The notes beneath the pieces are model-generated. The model had not been told where the DNA came from and did no database searches. It saw only the letters and a list, made by a program, of their open reading frames with translations. A program made the position numbers and the translations under genes. Positions 20,827 through 29,038 of a DNA stretch of 64,000 bases are shown here, one piece after another; position 1 is the stretch's first letter, and each line of letters opens with the position of its first letter. This stretch comes from Candidatus Aphodovivens avistercoris (GTDB taxonomy: Bacteria; Actinomycetota; Coriobacteriia; Coriobacteriales; Eggerthellaceae): positions 1 to 64,000 of the forward strand of contig DVIW01000038.1 in NCBI GenBank assembly GCA_018710945.1, read 5' to 3'.

Positions 20827-20987
20827 CGACGGGAGGTTCTCCGACTTGTTCGCAGGAGGCGCTCCGGATGCACCTGCGCCTGCGAAGTTACGGTTACTGG
20901 TATAGCCGGGGACTTGCACCCCGATTCCCCTGAGCGCCCCGGCGACATCCGCCGCCCGGCACCCGCGCGCACAGCGCGCCTCCGTCG
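20827..20987 (-). promoter_or_regulatory. cobalamin riboswitch for the giant DUF4430/ECF operon
   Basis: Read on the minus strand, the RNA has the cobalamin core AGGGGAATCGGGGTGCAAG followed by TCCCCGGCTATACCAGTAAC, and a B12 box AAGTCGGAGAACCTCCCGTC. A closing P1 stem can be drawn between CGACGGAGG (20979-20987) and CCTCCCGTCG (20827-20836). The same box is followed by GGGAGAAAGG, which serves as the ribosome site of the gene at 20795, so control is probably at translation. The CCGCNACTG part is a variant (ACCAGTAACCG). Confidence 0.85.
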
Positions 20988-21009
20988 TGACCAACGATCG
21001 AGCACCTGC

Positions 21010-21015
21010 ATTCTA
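21010..21015 (-). promoter_or_regulatory. probable -10 element (TAGAAT) of the giant DUF4430 operon
   Basis: TAGAAT on the minus strand lies about 23 nt before the riboswitch P1 stem. The same arrangement, TACAAT followed by GCA(A/G)GTG, occurs at the second giant gene. No good -35 hexamer lies 16-18 nt upstream (CGCAGA at 17 nt), which is what one expects of an activator-dependent promoter. Confidence 0.55.
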
Positions 21016-21372
21016 ACCCACGCAAAGCAGCGTCTGCGTTGAAAAGAATGCAACGATCGCGCCATCTTGCATTTGGCACGAACCCGCTCTTGCATTACTG
21101 TGCCGAATGCAGTGCGAGCGTGCCATTGGGCATGCAAAGGATCGCGTTTCCTTTCCATGTCTTCTATAATATTATCATATGCTTCATTTTTTAGAAGCTA
21201 TTGCTATTTCTTTTATTAAATTATGTTCCATTTGTCTTGATTCATATTAGTATCCTGATGAGGACAGAATTCTTCGAAGACGAATCGACCGCATTACATG
21301 GTATAAAGTACGCAACTTAACATGGGCTACCACAAACCCACACGTAACCCTCTCCAGTCAAGGCGGTATTTC
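21016..21372. promoter_or_regulatory. divergent regulatory region between the DUF4430 operon and the Crp-like genes
   Basis: No gene. The part near 21049-21079 holds a dyad (minus strand AAATGCAA, 13 nt, TTGCATTC) whose distance to the -10 element matches the one at 50.1 kb. A separate inverted pair, TGCATTTGGCAC (21068-21079) and GTGCCGAATGCA (21100-21111), overlaps it. The right half (about 21155-21260) is very AT-rich for this genome, and probably holds the promoter for the rightward regulator genes. Confidence 0.6.
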
Positions 21373-21936
21373 ATGGACAAAACCGAATTCGCGGCATGGC
21401 TTCGGAAAACGGCACAGGGTGAATCGTTCCGCATCAGGAAAGACCAGGTGTATGTCCTGTCCTGCGGCACCAAAACCTATACGTGGCTCATCGACAGCGG
21501 CGTGCTTTTCACTTCCATGCAAGCGGAAGGCGGCGACAACGAGCTCGCAAACAGCATCTGGCTTGCCGATGACATGGTTCACTCCCTCGATGACGACATC
21601 ATGCTTCCCTTCCATGCTCTTTCAGACAGCGTTATAACGCGCTTCTCGTCGGAAGAAGTCAATCCCCTCATCGAAGCCGATGCCGATCTCGCATGGCATC
21701 TCGCCGAGTATTACCATACGCAGTTCACGCGAACCCTTTCCAATTACCGCCATGCCGCATTGGATGCCTCCGAAGTTCGCCTGGCGCACCTCGAAGAGAT
21801 GTTCGCCAACATTCCCGAATTGAAGGGAGAGCGCATCAGCGACGCCACGCTAGCCGCATTCATGGGAATGCACCGCGTTTCGGTAAGCCGCATCAGGAAG
21901 AAGCTCTCGGACAGCGGGAAAAACCAGGGGATCTGA
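21373..21936 (+). CDS. Crp/Fnr-family-like transcription regulator (copy 1)
   Basis: A 187-residue protein that begins MDKTEFAAWLRKTAQGE. An N-terminal cNMP-binding-like beta-barrel region with SCGTKTYTWLIDSG and a C-terminal winged-helix with DATLAAFMGMHRVSVSRIRK as the recognition helix region fit the Crp/Fnr plan. The effector-contact residues of Crp are not evident, so the ligand is unknown. ATG 21373 follows AAGGCGG. It is read divergently from the riboswitch operon and is followed 8 nt later by a paralogue, so the pair may control the neighbouring DUF4430 genes (inference). Confidence 0.8.
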   Translation: MDKTEFAAWLRKTAQGESFRIRKDQVYVLSCGTKTYTWLIDSGVLFTSMQAEGGDNELANSIWLADDMVHSLDDDIMLPFHALSDSVITRFSSEEVNPLIEADADLAWHLAEYYHTQFTRTLSNYRHAALDASEVRLAHLEEMFANIPELKGERISDATLAAFMGMHRVSVSRIRKKLSDSGKNQGI

Positions 21937-21944
21937 TCAACAGC

Positions 21945-22565
21945 ATGAAGGACAGCACGACCAGCACAGCGGCAAGAATCGCCGCACCGCACGGGATCGC
22001 AGCAGAAAAGGAACTCGCCGCCTGGCTTGAGGGCAACTTCGCCGGAAACGACTTCTCCCTGAGAAAAGGCCGCGTCTGCATCGTGTCCTGCGGCGTTTCA
22101 ACCTACACATGGCTTGTGAAGTCCGGAAACCTGTTCGGGACCATGCGCGACGAGCGCGGCGACAAAGAGCTTGCGTACAGCTTCTTCCATGCAGGGCAGA
22201 TCCTGTATTCGATGCAGTCCGACATCTCCGTAGAGCTGCACGCCCTCAACGATGCCGTCCTGGTTCAATACCCCACCGAACCGATCCATGCCGCGACAAG
22301 GAAAGACGCTCATCTTTGCCGCCTTTTCGCAGAGCACTTCCATGCGCGGTTCCAAACAACCTTGAACCGCTATCGCCAAGCAGCGCTCATCTCGTCCGAG
22401 GAAAGGCTCTACCAGCTGGAATCCGAACTTTCCACCATCGAGAAGATCGATCCTGACGCAGTGGACGACTCGACCCTCGGCCTATTTTTGGGCATGCATC
22501 GCGTATCGGTCAACAAGATAAGAAAGAAGCTAAGGATAGCACCCCCCCCCCCATCGCAAAACTGA
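21945..22565 (+). CDS. Crp/Fnr-family-like transcription regulator (copy 2)
   Basis: A 206-residue paralogue of the preceding gene. Shared motifs are SCGVSTYTWLVKSGNLF in the sensor part and FLGMHRVSVNKIRKKL in the helix-turn-helix. The N-terminus is about 20 residues longer. The 3' end contains a run of 11 C at 22542-22552 that encodes the Pro residues of the C-terminus. Slippage there would change only the last few residues and the stop. The gene converges on the MFS remnant, leaving 74 nt between them. Confidence 0.8.
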   Translation: MKDSTTSTAARIAAPHGIAAEKELAAWLEGNFAGNDFSLRKGRVCIVSCGVSTYTWLVKSGNLFGTMRDERGDKELAYSFFHAGQILYSMQSDISVELHALNDAVLVQYPTEPIHAATRKDAHLCRLFAEHFHARFQTTLNRYRQAALISSEERLYQLESELSTIEKIDPDAVDDSTLGLFLGMHRVSVNKIRKKLRIAPPPPSQN

Positions 22566-22639
22566 GGTTGTCGCCCCCATCCTCCATGCATGCGGAAACG
22601 ATCGCGTCGGCTGACTCCAAGCACTGACCAATCGATGGG

Positions 22640-23943
22640 TCAACGCCTTCCTGTCACACCACAGTTTGGATAGACCGCCCGAGCAGCGGCCAACGATGCT
22701 GCGATGCATCCCATCACGCAAACGATAGCAACCGAAAAACCAAAGGAATCATTTATAAAGCCCCAGATCATCGACGCTGCGCCAATGCCAATGTCGTTTG
22801 CCAGCAAATACATGGCGTTTGCGGCGCCCCACCGCCGCTGAGGGGTGTTCTTGACCGACACCGCTTGATTGAGCGGAATAACAATCCCCTGGCACAGCCC
22901 GTAGGGGATGCCCGCCAAACAGAAGAGGAGATTGAACCAAGGGGCCGTCAAGGACATTCCGAAGGCGCACAGCCCGCAACCCACTGCAAAGGCCATCATC
23001 TTGAAGGGATCAACCCGATCCATGAGCGATCCCGACACCAGACGAACCGCCACCATGCTGATAGCCGACGCCGTATAGAACATCCCAGCGCCCTGGATTC
23101 CCAGATCGGCGCCATACGAGCCCATGAAGAACAACCCGAATCCGAACGCCGGTCTGATGACCAGCAGCGTAAACGCTCCAGGCAATGCGCGCTTTTCGAA
23201 GATCCCCCAACAATGCCTCGAAACCCCGACCTTCCCTTCACGATCAAGCTTGCAGCAAACCGACGCAGAATTAGAACCGGTTTCCGATAACTGATCAGCG
23301 CCCCCAAAGCAACGAAGGCGGTAGGCGGACGTTTCAGGCAGCCTTTGGGGATTTCGCTCGTATCTGCACAGCGCCGCGAACGGCACGGCCAAAACTGCGA
23401 CGGCCCCCAAGCCCAAATAGAGGTTTTCAGGCGGTTCCGTGCTCACCAGAAACAACGCCATCGCGGGACCGATGGAGAGGGCGAGCGCCTGACCGAGGCC
23501 GTAATAGCCCAGGCCTTCACCCAGCCTGCTCTCAGGAAGAATATCGGACGCGGCAGTTGCGGCAGCAGTGGTGGCCGCAGAAAAGCCTGCACCCTGCAAA
23601 AGTCGGCAAGCGACGAGCACCCCCGCACCACCCATCACGGCAGAAAACGCCGTGCCGATGAGCAGCAGCACGGTACCCCCACCATGACGGTCCTTCTGCC
23701 CCGAGCATCGATCAAAGGCCCGCAAACAAAGCGGGCCGCCGCAGCCGATGCAGAAAACACCGCCGCAAGCATGCCGGCGAAAAACGACCCTTCACCAACA
23801 ATGCCCAAGTACACCGAGGTTCCCGCATTGAGCCCTTGTCCGACGGTGAAGCAGCTCAAAGCCACAAGGAACACCGCCACGAACAACGGGCTGAACAGCC
23901 TCTCCTTAGGCTTTTCGTTCTTCGCTTTTACTCAAATGCCCAC
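22640..23943 (-). pseudogene. MFS transporter, frameshifted
   Basis: Two adjacent frames together encode a typical 12-span major facilitator. The first part (from about 23943) includes GPLIDARGRRTVMVG, the loop 2-3 motif, and the rest (from about 23680) continues with GTVLLLIGTAFSAVMGGAGV. The break is at a five-G run (23676-23680 region), where one missing G would restore the frame. The only start with a good ribosome site is GTG at 23943, but it is followed by TGA at 23932-23934. So there are at least two lesions unless the reading is in error. The substrate is unknown. Confidence 0.7.
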
Positions 23944-23993
23944 TTGCCCACCTCCAGCAGCGTCGCCGTGCCCCCAGCATGCGGAGACGAAAA

Positions 23994-24030
23994 GGGCTGC
24001 GGGACCGCCAGAGCCCCGCAGCCCTGTTTT
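23994..24030 (-). terminator. bidirectional Rho-independent terminator
   Basis: A 10-bp stem GGGCTGCGGG (23994-24003) with CCCGCAGCCC (24015-24024) is flanked by TGTTTT on the plus side and by AAAA, giving TTTT on the minus strand. It lies just after the DUF1847 gene and closes the cobalamin-controlled mutase operon. It also separates that operon from the MFS remnant. Confidence 0.8.
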
Positions 24031-24077
24031 AGCCTTGATCGGGCAACAGCACGTGAAACCTTCGAGCGGTTAGATCC

Positions 24078-24749
24078 TTACTCCAGCGGGCGCTGAGGCG
24101 GGAAGTCGGGAGTGAGCAAACGCTTATAGTACGACCCGGTGGTGTACAACGCAGCAGCAGGATTATGCGCAAGCACGCGATCCTTCACGATCAGATACGT
24201 CACCGGAGCCTCCGAATGCTTGATGAACAGCGTGTCGTGCCCCACGCACAAGCCCACGATGACGTTCAGGTCCGTCTTCTGCTCGTTGAGAATCCGAGCC
24301 TGGACGATGGGGTTGCAGGTAGACTCATGCCCGCCCGGCACCACCTTCACGTTGTCGGGAATGCCGGCAGCCGTCTTGTCGATTCCGCCAACCTTGCACA
24401 CGATCGCGCACACGCTGTCAATGCCCTTCGCCTTCAGCACTTTCACGAACTTTTGGGTTTCATGAACCAGGCCCATGCACGTTGCGATGCCGATCTTTTT
24501 GGCGCCGATCTTCTGGGCGAACAGGCAGATCTCCTCCACGCGCGTCAGCCGACCATAGTACAGGCCCTCGATCTCGGCAGCCGCCTTGAAAACCTTTTTC
24601 GTCCAAGGATCGTTGTTGTATTGTCCAAGCGCGTACTGGAAGTCAGCATCATCGGTGCGCTTGGTCATGCAGAAGCTCGGCCAATCGCTGTCGAGGTGAT
24701 CGCAGTGGAACACGCCGCAGTTCGCGCAACTGAGATTGTCTTTATCCAT
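24078..24749 (-). CDS. DUF1847 cysteine-rich protein
   Basis: A 223-residue cytosolic protein with an N-terminal Cys cluster (SCANCGVFHCDH) and a Rossmann-like core with KKIGIATCMGLVHE and VCKVGGIDK. These are the features of the DUF1847 family, for which metal binding has been proposed. No enzymatic role is established that I know of. The ATG at 24749 follows AAGGGGG. It is the last gene of the riboswitch-controlled mutase operon, 41 nt after the adenosyltransferase. Its many Cys residues suggest a metal or Fe-S cofactor, or a role in corrinoid or redox handling (inference). Confidence 0.8.
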   Translation of the reverse strand: MDKDNLSCANCGVFHCDHLDSDWPSFCMTKRTDDADFQYALGQYNNDPWTKKVFKAAAEIEGLYYGRLTRVEEICLFAQKIGAKKIGIATCMGLVHETQKFVKVLKAKGIDSVCAIVCKVGGIDKTAAGIPDNVKVVPGGHESTCNPIVQARILNEQKTDLNVIVGLCVGHDTLFIKHSEAPVTYLIVKDRVLAHNPAAALYTTGSYYKRLLTPDFPPQRPLE

Positions 24750-24790
24750 CGTATCCCCCTTGTCAGATGAAACCATCTAAAGAACCTGGG

Positions 24791-25291
24791 CTATTCGCCC
24801 TCATCTTCATAACGAGCCAAAATGTAGCAAAGATCGGAAACGCGGTTGAAGAAAGCGAGCATCTCGTCACTCACTTTTTCCGTTTCAGAGAAAAGAATGA
24901 GCGTGCGTTCGCAGCGGCGAGCCACCGTGCGCGCCACATGCAAAGCAGCGGAACACGGATTCTCCCCAGGGATGAGGAACGAGAACCCCGAAGGAACCTT
25001 TTGGGAGATGGCGTCGATCTCCTGCTCGAGGCCCTCCACATCTTCGCTGCAGATCCGTTTCCCCCCTCCAAGCGTGGCGAGCTCCGCCATCGCCGAGACG
25101 AGCGTCTGCTGCAAGCCGTAGAGGATCCTTCCGGTAGTCGGGTGCTGGGCGAACGCGCGCGCCATCCCCAAAGACGCCTGGAGCTCGTCAACCTCTCCGT
25201 ACGCATCGACGCGCGGACAGCACTTCAAAACGCGTTCGCCCGAGTAAAGCGACGTTTCGCCTTTGTCCCCAGTGCGGGTGTATATCTTCAT
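24791..25291 (-). CDS. cob(I)alamin adenosyltransferase, PduO type
   Basis: A 166-residue enzyme that transfers the adenosyl group of ATP to cob(I)alamin, giving adenosylcobalamin. Family motifs are YTRTGDKGETSLYSG at the N-terminus (ATP site), RVDAYGEVDELQA, ARTVARRCERTL and FFNRVSDLCYILARY. The length is a little shorter than the usual 180-190. It stands between an LctP permease gene and the DUF1847 gene in the mutase operon. The product is the cofactor required by the mutase encoded upstream, so the operon supplies its own AdoCbl. Confidence 0.94.
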   Translation of the reverse strand: MKIYTRTGDKGETSLYSGERVLKCCPRVDAYGEVDELQASLGMARAFAQHPTTGRILYGLQQTLVSAMAELATLGGGKRICSEDVEGLEQEIDAISQKVPSGFSFLIPGENPCSAALHVARTVARRCERTLILFSETEKVSDEMLAFFNRVSDLCYILARYEDEGE

Positions 25292-25408
25292 CTCTCCACC
25301 TCTCCCTTCCAGGATCGCTGCGCTTGCAGCGCTTGTGGGCGGAGAGAAAGTCCTCCCCGCCCAGGCAAAGCCGGCAACGAAGTTTCTGCTCTTGCAGCCT
25401 CTTAGCCT

Positions 25409-27010
25409 TTAGTAGGTAAGTGCGAAGATCTGCGACATAACCACCGAAATGGTCACCAGAATAAGAGCGTAAGGAATAACGTGCCTCAGCACTGCGCCTT
25501 CCGAACCGATCTTGTCAATAGAGGAAGATGCCTGCTGCAGCTTAACCGGCGTGATAACGGAGGCCAAACCGGACGCCACGGCGCCAGAAGCAATAACCAC
25601 CAGCGGGTTCAACCCCAGAATCTCAGAGCTGATAAGGTTGTAGTTCGCGAACAGCGCCACGGTCGAAGTCTCGGAACCAGTCACGAAGCCGGACACCAAG
25701 CCGAGGAAGCCATTGGCGATCGGATAGAACCAACCAAACGCATCGGCAGCGGCATTCGCCCACATCGAGATGATGTTCTTGGTCTCGTCGACCATGACCC
25801 ATGCGCCACCATCGCCTACTGCTGCATAAGCTGAGTACATCATCACGTAAGCGATGCAGAAGTAGATGATGGAGCTGATGGTAGGTGCCGCCCAACGCTT
25901 GTTCCACTTCTGAAGGATGGTCTTCCACGTCCCCTTCTTGGGCTTGATGATGAGCACCGAGGCCAAAATCGTAGAGACGAACACCCAGAAGAACGCCTGC
26001 CAGATAATGCGCAGCGGCTGACCGGCGTCACCAGGGAACAGGATGACGCGCATCTCCCAATCTTTGTACAGCAGATCGTACAGCGGCGTAACGAAGTTGG
26101 TGACGAGGCAGAATGCGATCAGCAGAATCCAGGGGCTGAGGGCCTTCCACAGCGGCATGGTCTTTTCGATCTCGCGATCCTCTTCCGTTAGAACCGAAGT
26201 ATTGTAAACCTTGATCTTTCTGATCTTCATGTACAGGATCATGATCACGAACGTCACCGCAGCAGCTATAACGCCCGTCAGCACGATGCCGACGCCGATG
26301 TAGGACACTGCCATAGCACTGAAGCCCATGCCGAATCCGGTGATAAGGGCGGGCACGATGCCCTCCTTCAGCAGCTTGGGACCTCCGGCCATCATCAGCA
26401 TCGCCAGCGCGATGAACGGCGTGATGACGGGCAGGTAGTGCGAGAAGAAGATCGAGATGTTCTGCACCGTGGGAGCAGCGCCGTTGGGCATGACGAATCC
26501 GGCTCCGGTCAAGATGTCGGACAACGTGACCACGGGAGCAGCCAGCATGGCGTAGGTGCACAGCGAATCGTAGCCGATGCAGGGCAATGCGATGGACACG
26601 ACCACCGAATAGCCCAGCGCGAACATGATGGGCGAAAGGATGACCGTGGGCGTGGCTCCGACCGACACGAGCGCAGTGCCGATGATCACGTTGATGATCA
26701 TGATCTGACATGCCTTGCTGTCAGGCGCGACGGCCTTGATGGCGACCACGATGCGCTGCAAGGCGCCGCTTTCCTGCATGAAGGTGATCTGCAGCAAACC
26801 GAAGAAGCCCATGCCGGTAACCGCCATGGAGGCCAAAGCGCCCTTTGCCGAAGCGATAAGTCCGATGTCCAACGCCGTGTCGAAGAAGAAATACGCGATG
26901 ATCAGCGTAAGGATCCAACCCACGACGCCGGCGATGTCGCCGCGGATCTTGAAGCCGATGATCATGATGACGATAACGATCACCGGGATGAAAGAGATGA
27001 GCAAATCCAT
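25409..27010 (-). CDS. LctP-family carboxylate permease
   Basis: A 533-residue polytopic membrane protein with about 14 hydrophobic spans. VGATPTVILSPIMFALGYS and GFVTGSETSTVALFANYN match the L-lactate permease (LctP/GlcA) family, which imports lactate, glycolate and related 2-hydroxy acids with protons. Here the neighbours are a B12-dependent mutase and a PrpD-like enzyme, so the substrate is probably the acid used by that pathway (inference). It starts 33 nt after the S subunit gene; 117 nt separate it from the adenosyltransferase. Confidence 0.88.
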   Translation of the reverse strand: MDLLISFIPVIVIVIMIIGFKIRGDIAGVVGWILTLIIAYFFFDTALDIGLIASAKGALASMAVTGMGFFGLLQITFMQESGALQRIVVAIKAVAPDSKACQIMIINVIIGTALVSVGATPTVILSPIMFALGYSVVVSIALPCIGYDSLCTYAMLAAPVVTLSDILTGAGFVMPNGAAPTVQNISIFFSHYLPVITPFIALAMLMMAGGPKLLKEGIVPALITGFGMGFSAMAVSYIGVGIVLTGVIAAAVTFVIMILYMKIRKIKVYNTSVLTEEDREIEKTMPLWKALSPWILLIAFCLVTNFVTPLYDLLYKDWEMRVILFPGDAGQPLRIIWQAFFWVFVSTILASVLIIKPKKGTWKTILQKWNKRWAAPTISSIIYFCIAYVMMYSAYAAVGDGGAWVMVDETKNIISMWANAAADAFGWFYPIANGFLGLVSGFVTGSETSTVALFANYNLISSEILGLNPLVVIASGAVASGLASVITPVKLQQASSSIDKIGSEGAVLRHVIPYALILVTISVVMSQIFALTY

Positions 27011-27043
27011 AAAGCGTCTCCTCCTCCTTGCTTTCGCAGGGGG

Positions 27044-27490
27044 TTACTCGATCCCGAGGTCTTTGTTCAGGATCTCTACCGTATCTTCAGCGGTAACGGT
27101 GTTCTTGAATACGCGCGTGAAGCCCATGTCCTTGAAGCGCTGCTCGATCTCGGGCCACTTGTTCACCAGATCGAGCGGCGCGGCGACTTGGCCGCCGGCG
27201 TACAGCAGGATGTCCCCTATACCTGCTTCGACGCACTTCTCACGCATGCCCTCACAGTCGATGATCCCCATTCCGTACAGCGACGAGCACAGAATGGCGT
27301 CAGCGTTGATCTCGATGGCGGCGTTGATGAATTCCTCCTGGGGAACCACAGCCCCCAGAAACGCCACCTTGTAGCCCGCCTCGCGGAACGCCTGGGTGAG
27401 CACCCAACCTCCGATCATGTGAGCGTCCTTGCCGATGGTGCCGATGACCACCGCCTTGTTAGGCGTCTTCTTCTGCTTCTGTTCGCTCAT
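27044..27490 (-). CDS. B12-binding subunit of a glutamate-mutase-like enzyme (S subunit)
   Basis: A 148-residue corrinoid-binding protein close in size and sequence to glutamate mutase S. The cobalt-ligand motif DxHxxG is present as DAHMIGG at about residues 25-31, followed by SSLYGMG and LYAGGQV, the remaining parts of the base-off/His-on nucleotide pocket. The ATG at 27490 follows GGGAGG by 8 nt. The E-like subunit gene ends 29 nt upstream in the transcript. The cofactor site is therefore conserved even though the partner subunit has a changed substrate site. Confidence 0.93.
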   Translation of the reverse strand: MSEQKQKKTPNKAVVIGTIGKDAHMIGGWVLTQAFREAGYKVAFLGAVVPQEEFINAAIEINADAILCSSLYGMGIIDCEGMREKCVEAGIGDILLYAGGQVAAPLDLVNKWPEIEQRFKDMGFTRVFKNTVTAEDTVEILNKDLGIE

Positions 27491-27519
27491 TGTCTCTGCC
27501 TCCCTTCCGTTTTTCATTC

Positions 27520-28992
27520 CTACAGCTTGCCGCCGATGCGCGATGCATACTGCAGGTCGCTCACCAGCATGTTGAAATCGAGCGGACGGCCCTCCAGCTT
27601 CGCGCGGCTCTCCAGCTTCTTGAGGTGATAGTCCTTGACCTCCTGGGGAACGGGCAGATCGCCCGTGCTCCAATAGCGCTGCGCCTTCTCGGCATCGCGC
27701 ATCAGGCGAACGTTGCCGTGGTTGTGGACCCATGGCGTGAGCATCGCGTCGATCCAACCGGCCTCGACGCCCTTGCACAGGGCAGCCACCATGTCGCCGT
27801 CTCCCACTTCAAGGCACTTGTCCAAAATCGAGCGGACCTCCAGCTCGATCATCTGCTCCTCAAGGCGGTAATCCTCGCCCGTCATATCAACGTGCTGCTT
27901 GCCGATGAGCGTTTCCAGATGGCGTGCCATGCGCACCGCGTTCGCCATGCCTTCCGCAGTGGGCGTGGCAAACGCCTCGTCGCGGCACTTGAGGATGGCG
28001 GTGTCGATGCCTGCGAGGAAGGTGTCGACGGCGTTCCAGGCGATCATCGCCTCCGCCTCGTCGATGCGCGCCGGCCAAGCGCCCAGGAACGGGAAGGCAC
28101 CGGAGGCGAATTGGACGTCCTTGTAGCCGAACTTGTCCAGATACTCGCGCGCCAGCTTCTCGGTGACGCGGATGGTGGCGCAGTCCTCCACCAGGTGCAT
28201 GTTCAAGCCAAGCTCGAAGTAGAAGTACTTGACGCCCTGCTCGGCACCCAAGATGGTCTGAGCGGTCATGATCAGTGCCTTCAAACCCGGTGAGTCGTAA
28301 CCGGTTAGGTTGCTGGCGATGTGCGGCATGATGGGCACGCCATGCTCGGTGTAAATGGCGGCAAGGCGCGATTCGTACTGGTTGATGCGGATCTCATCTG
28401 CCAGATCGATGTACTTGCAGTGGGCAATGACTTCCTGCAGAGAACGGCAATTGCACGCGTTCCAGCCTGCTGCCAGCGCGAACTCCGAGGCCAGACGGCC
28501 GTCTTCGTCAGTGGAGTTCATAGTGATGGGCGCATCGACTTCCTGTTTGATGCGCCGCGCGGCATCGATGCCCAGGTTTACGATGGGATAACCGTTCAGC
28601 ATCGTCTCGCCCGCTTCGCGCGTGCGCTGGATGCCCACCTCGGCCATGTCAAAGCTGCATTTGCGCGTATAGGAATCGGTGTAGAAGTTCCACACGCCGT
28701 TGGGAAGCAGCGGCGAGTTTTCCTCCACGTACTTCACGCCCTCCAGCATGAGCTCCATGCTGCCATGGCCGAACTGCGGCTGCAGGTTGTGAATGCCCTT
28801 CTCCCGCGCATTCATCTGCCGCTCGGCGTAGTTCTTGCCAGCAGACAGCTCCTTCGCTGCAGCGATGCATTCGTCAAGATCGGCGATCTGCTCGCTCGTC
28901 TTCCACATCGGAAGCACTTCTTCGTTCCTGATGCGGAAGAACTCCTCGTCGTCCAAGCGCTTGTTGCGGACGATCTCCCCTTGTCTTGCCAT
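27520..28992 (-). CDS. catalytic subunit of a divergent glutamate-mutase-like enzyme (E-like)
   Basis: A 490-residue TIM-barrel subunit related to glutamate mutase E (methylaspartate mutase). From memory of the Clostridium cochlearium enzyme, glutamate is held by Arg66, Arg100 and Arg149, with Glu171, Tyr177 and Tyr181 nearby. By alignment these are Gln73 (LQPQFG), Arg110 (DSYTR), Asn159 (ITMNSTDEDGR), Asn181, Glu187 and His191. Only Arg100 is kept; the Lys in VKTPHEA is kept (ILKCRDEA). I infer a related radical carbon-skeleton rearrangement on a different acid, probably one lacking the amino group. The ATG at 28992 follows AAAGGTC-type sequence. Confidence 0.88.
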   Translation of the reverse strand: MARQGEIVRNKRLDDEEFFRIRNEEVLPMWKTSEQIADLDECIAAAKELSAGKNYAERQMNAREKGIHNLQPQFGHGSMELMLEGVKYVEENSPLLPNGVWNFYTDSYTRKCSFDMAEVGIQRTREAGETMLNGYPIVNLGIDAARRIKQEVDAPITMNSTDEDGRLASEFALAAGWNACNCRSLQEVIAHCKYIDLADEIRINQYESRLAAIYTEHGVPIMPHIASNLTGYDSPGLKALIMTAQTILGAEQGVKYFYFELGLNMHLVEDCATIRVTEKLAREYLDKFGYKDVQFASGAFPFLGAWPARIDEAEAMIAWNAVDTFLAGIDTAILKCRDEAFATPTAEGMANAVRMARHLETLIGKQHVDMTGEDYRLEEQMIELEVRSILDKCLEVGDGDMVAALCKGVEAGWIDAMLTPWVHNHGNVRLMRDAEKAQRYWSTGDLPVPQEVKDYHLKKLESRAKLEGRPLDFNMLVSDLQYASRIGGKL

Positions 28993-29038
28993 AGGTTGAC
29001 CTTTCTCGTAGATTGCATTTCCAACGAAAAGCCGCCGG

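Noticed and set aside
20880-21000. tRNA-like or rRNA-like structure in the GC-rich leader
   Set aside because: The folded region is explained by the cobalamin riboswitch core and B12 box; no tRNA arm pattern is present.
27044-28992. Naming the mutase as glutamate (methylaspartate) mutase
   Set aside because: Two of three clamp arginines and three other active-site residues are replaced, and no methylaspartase gene is nearby, so the substrate name is not supported.
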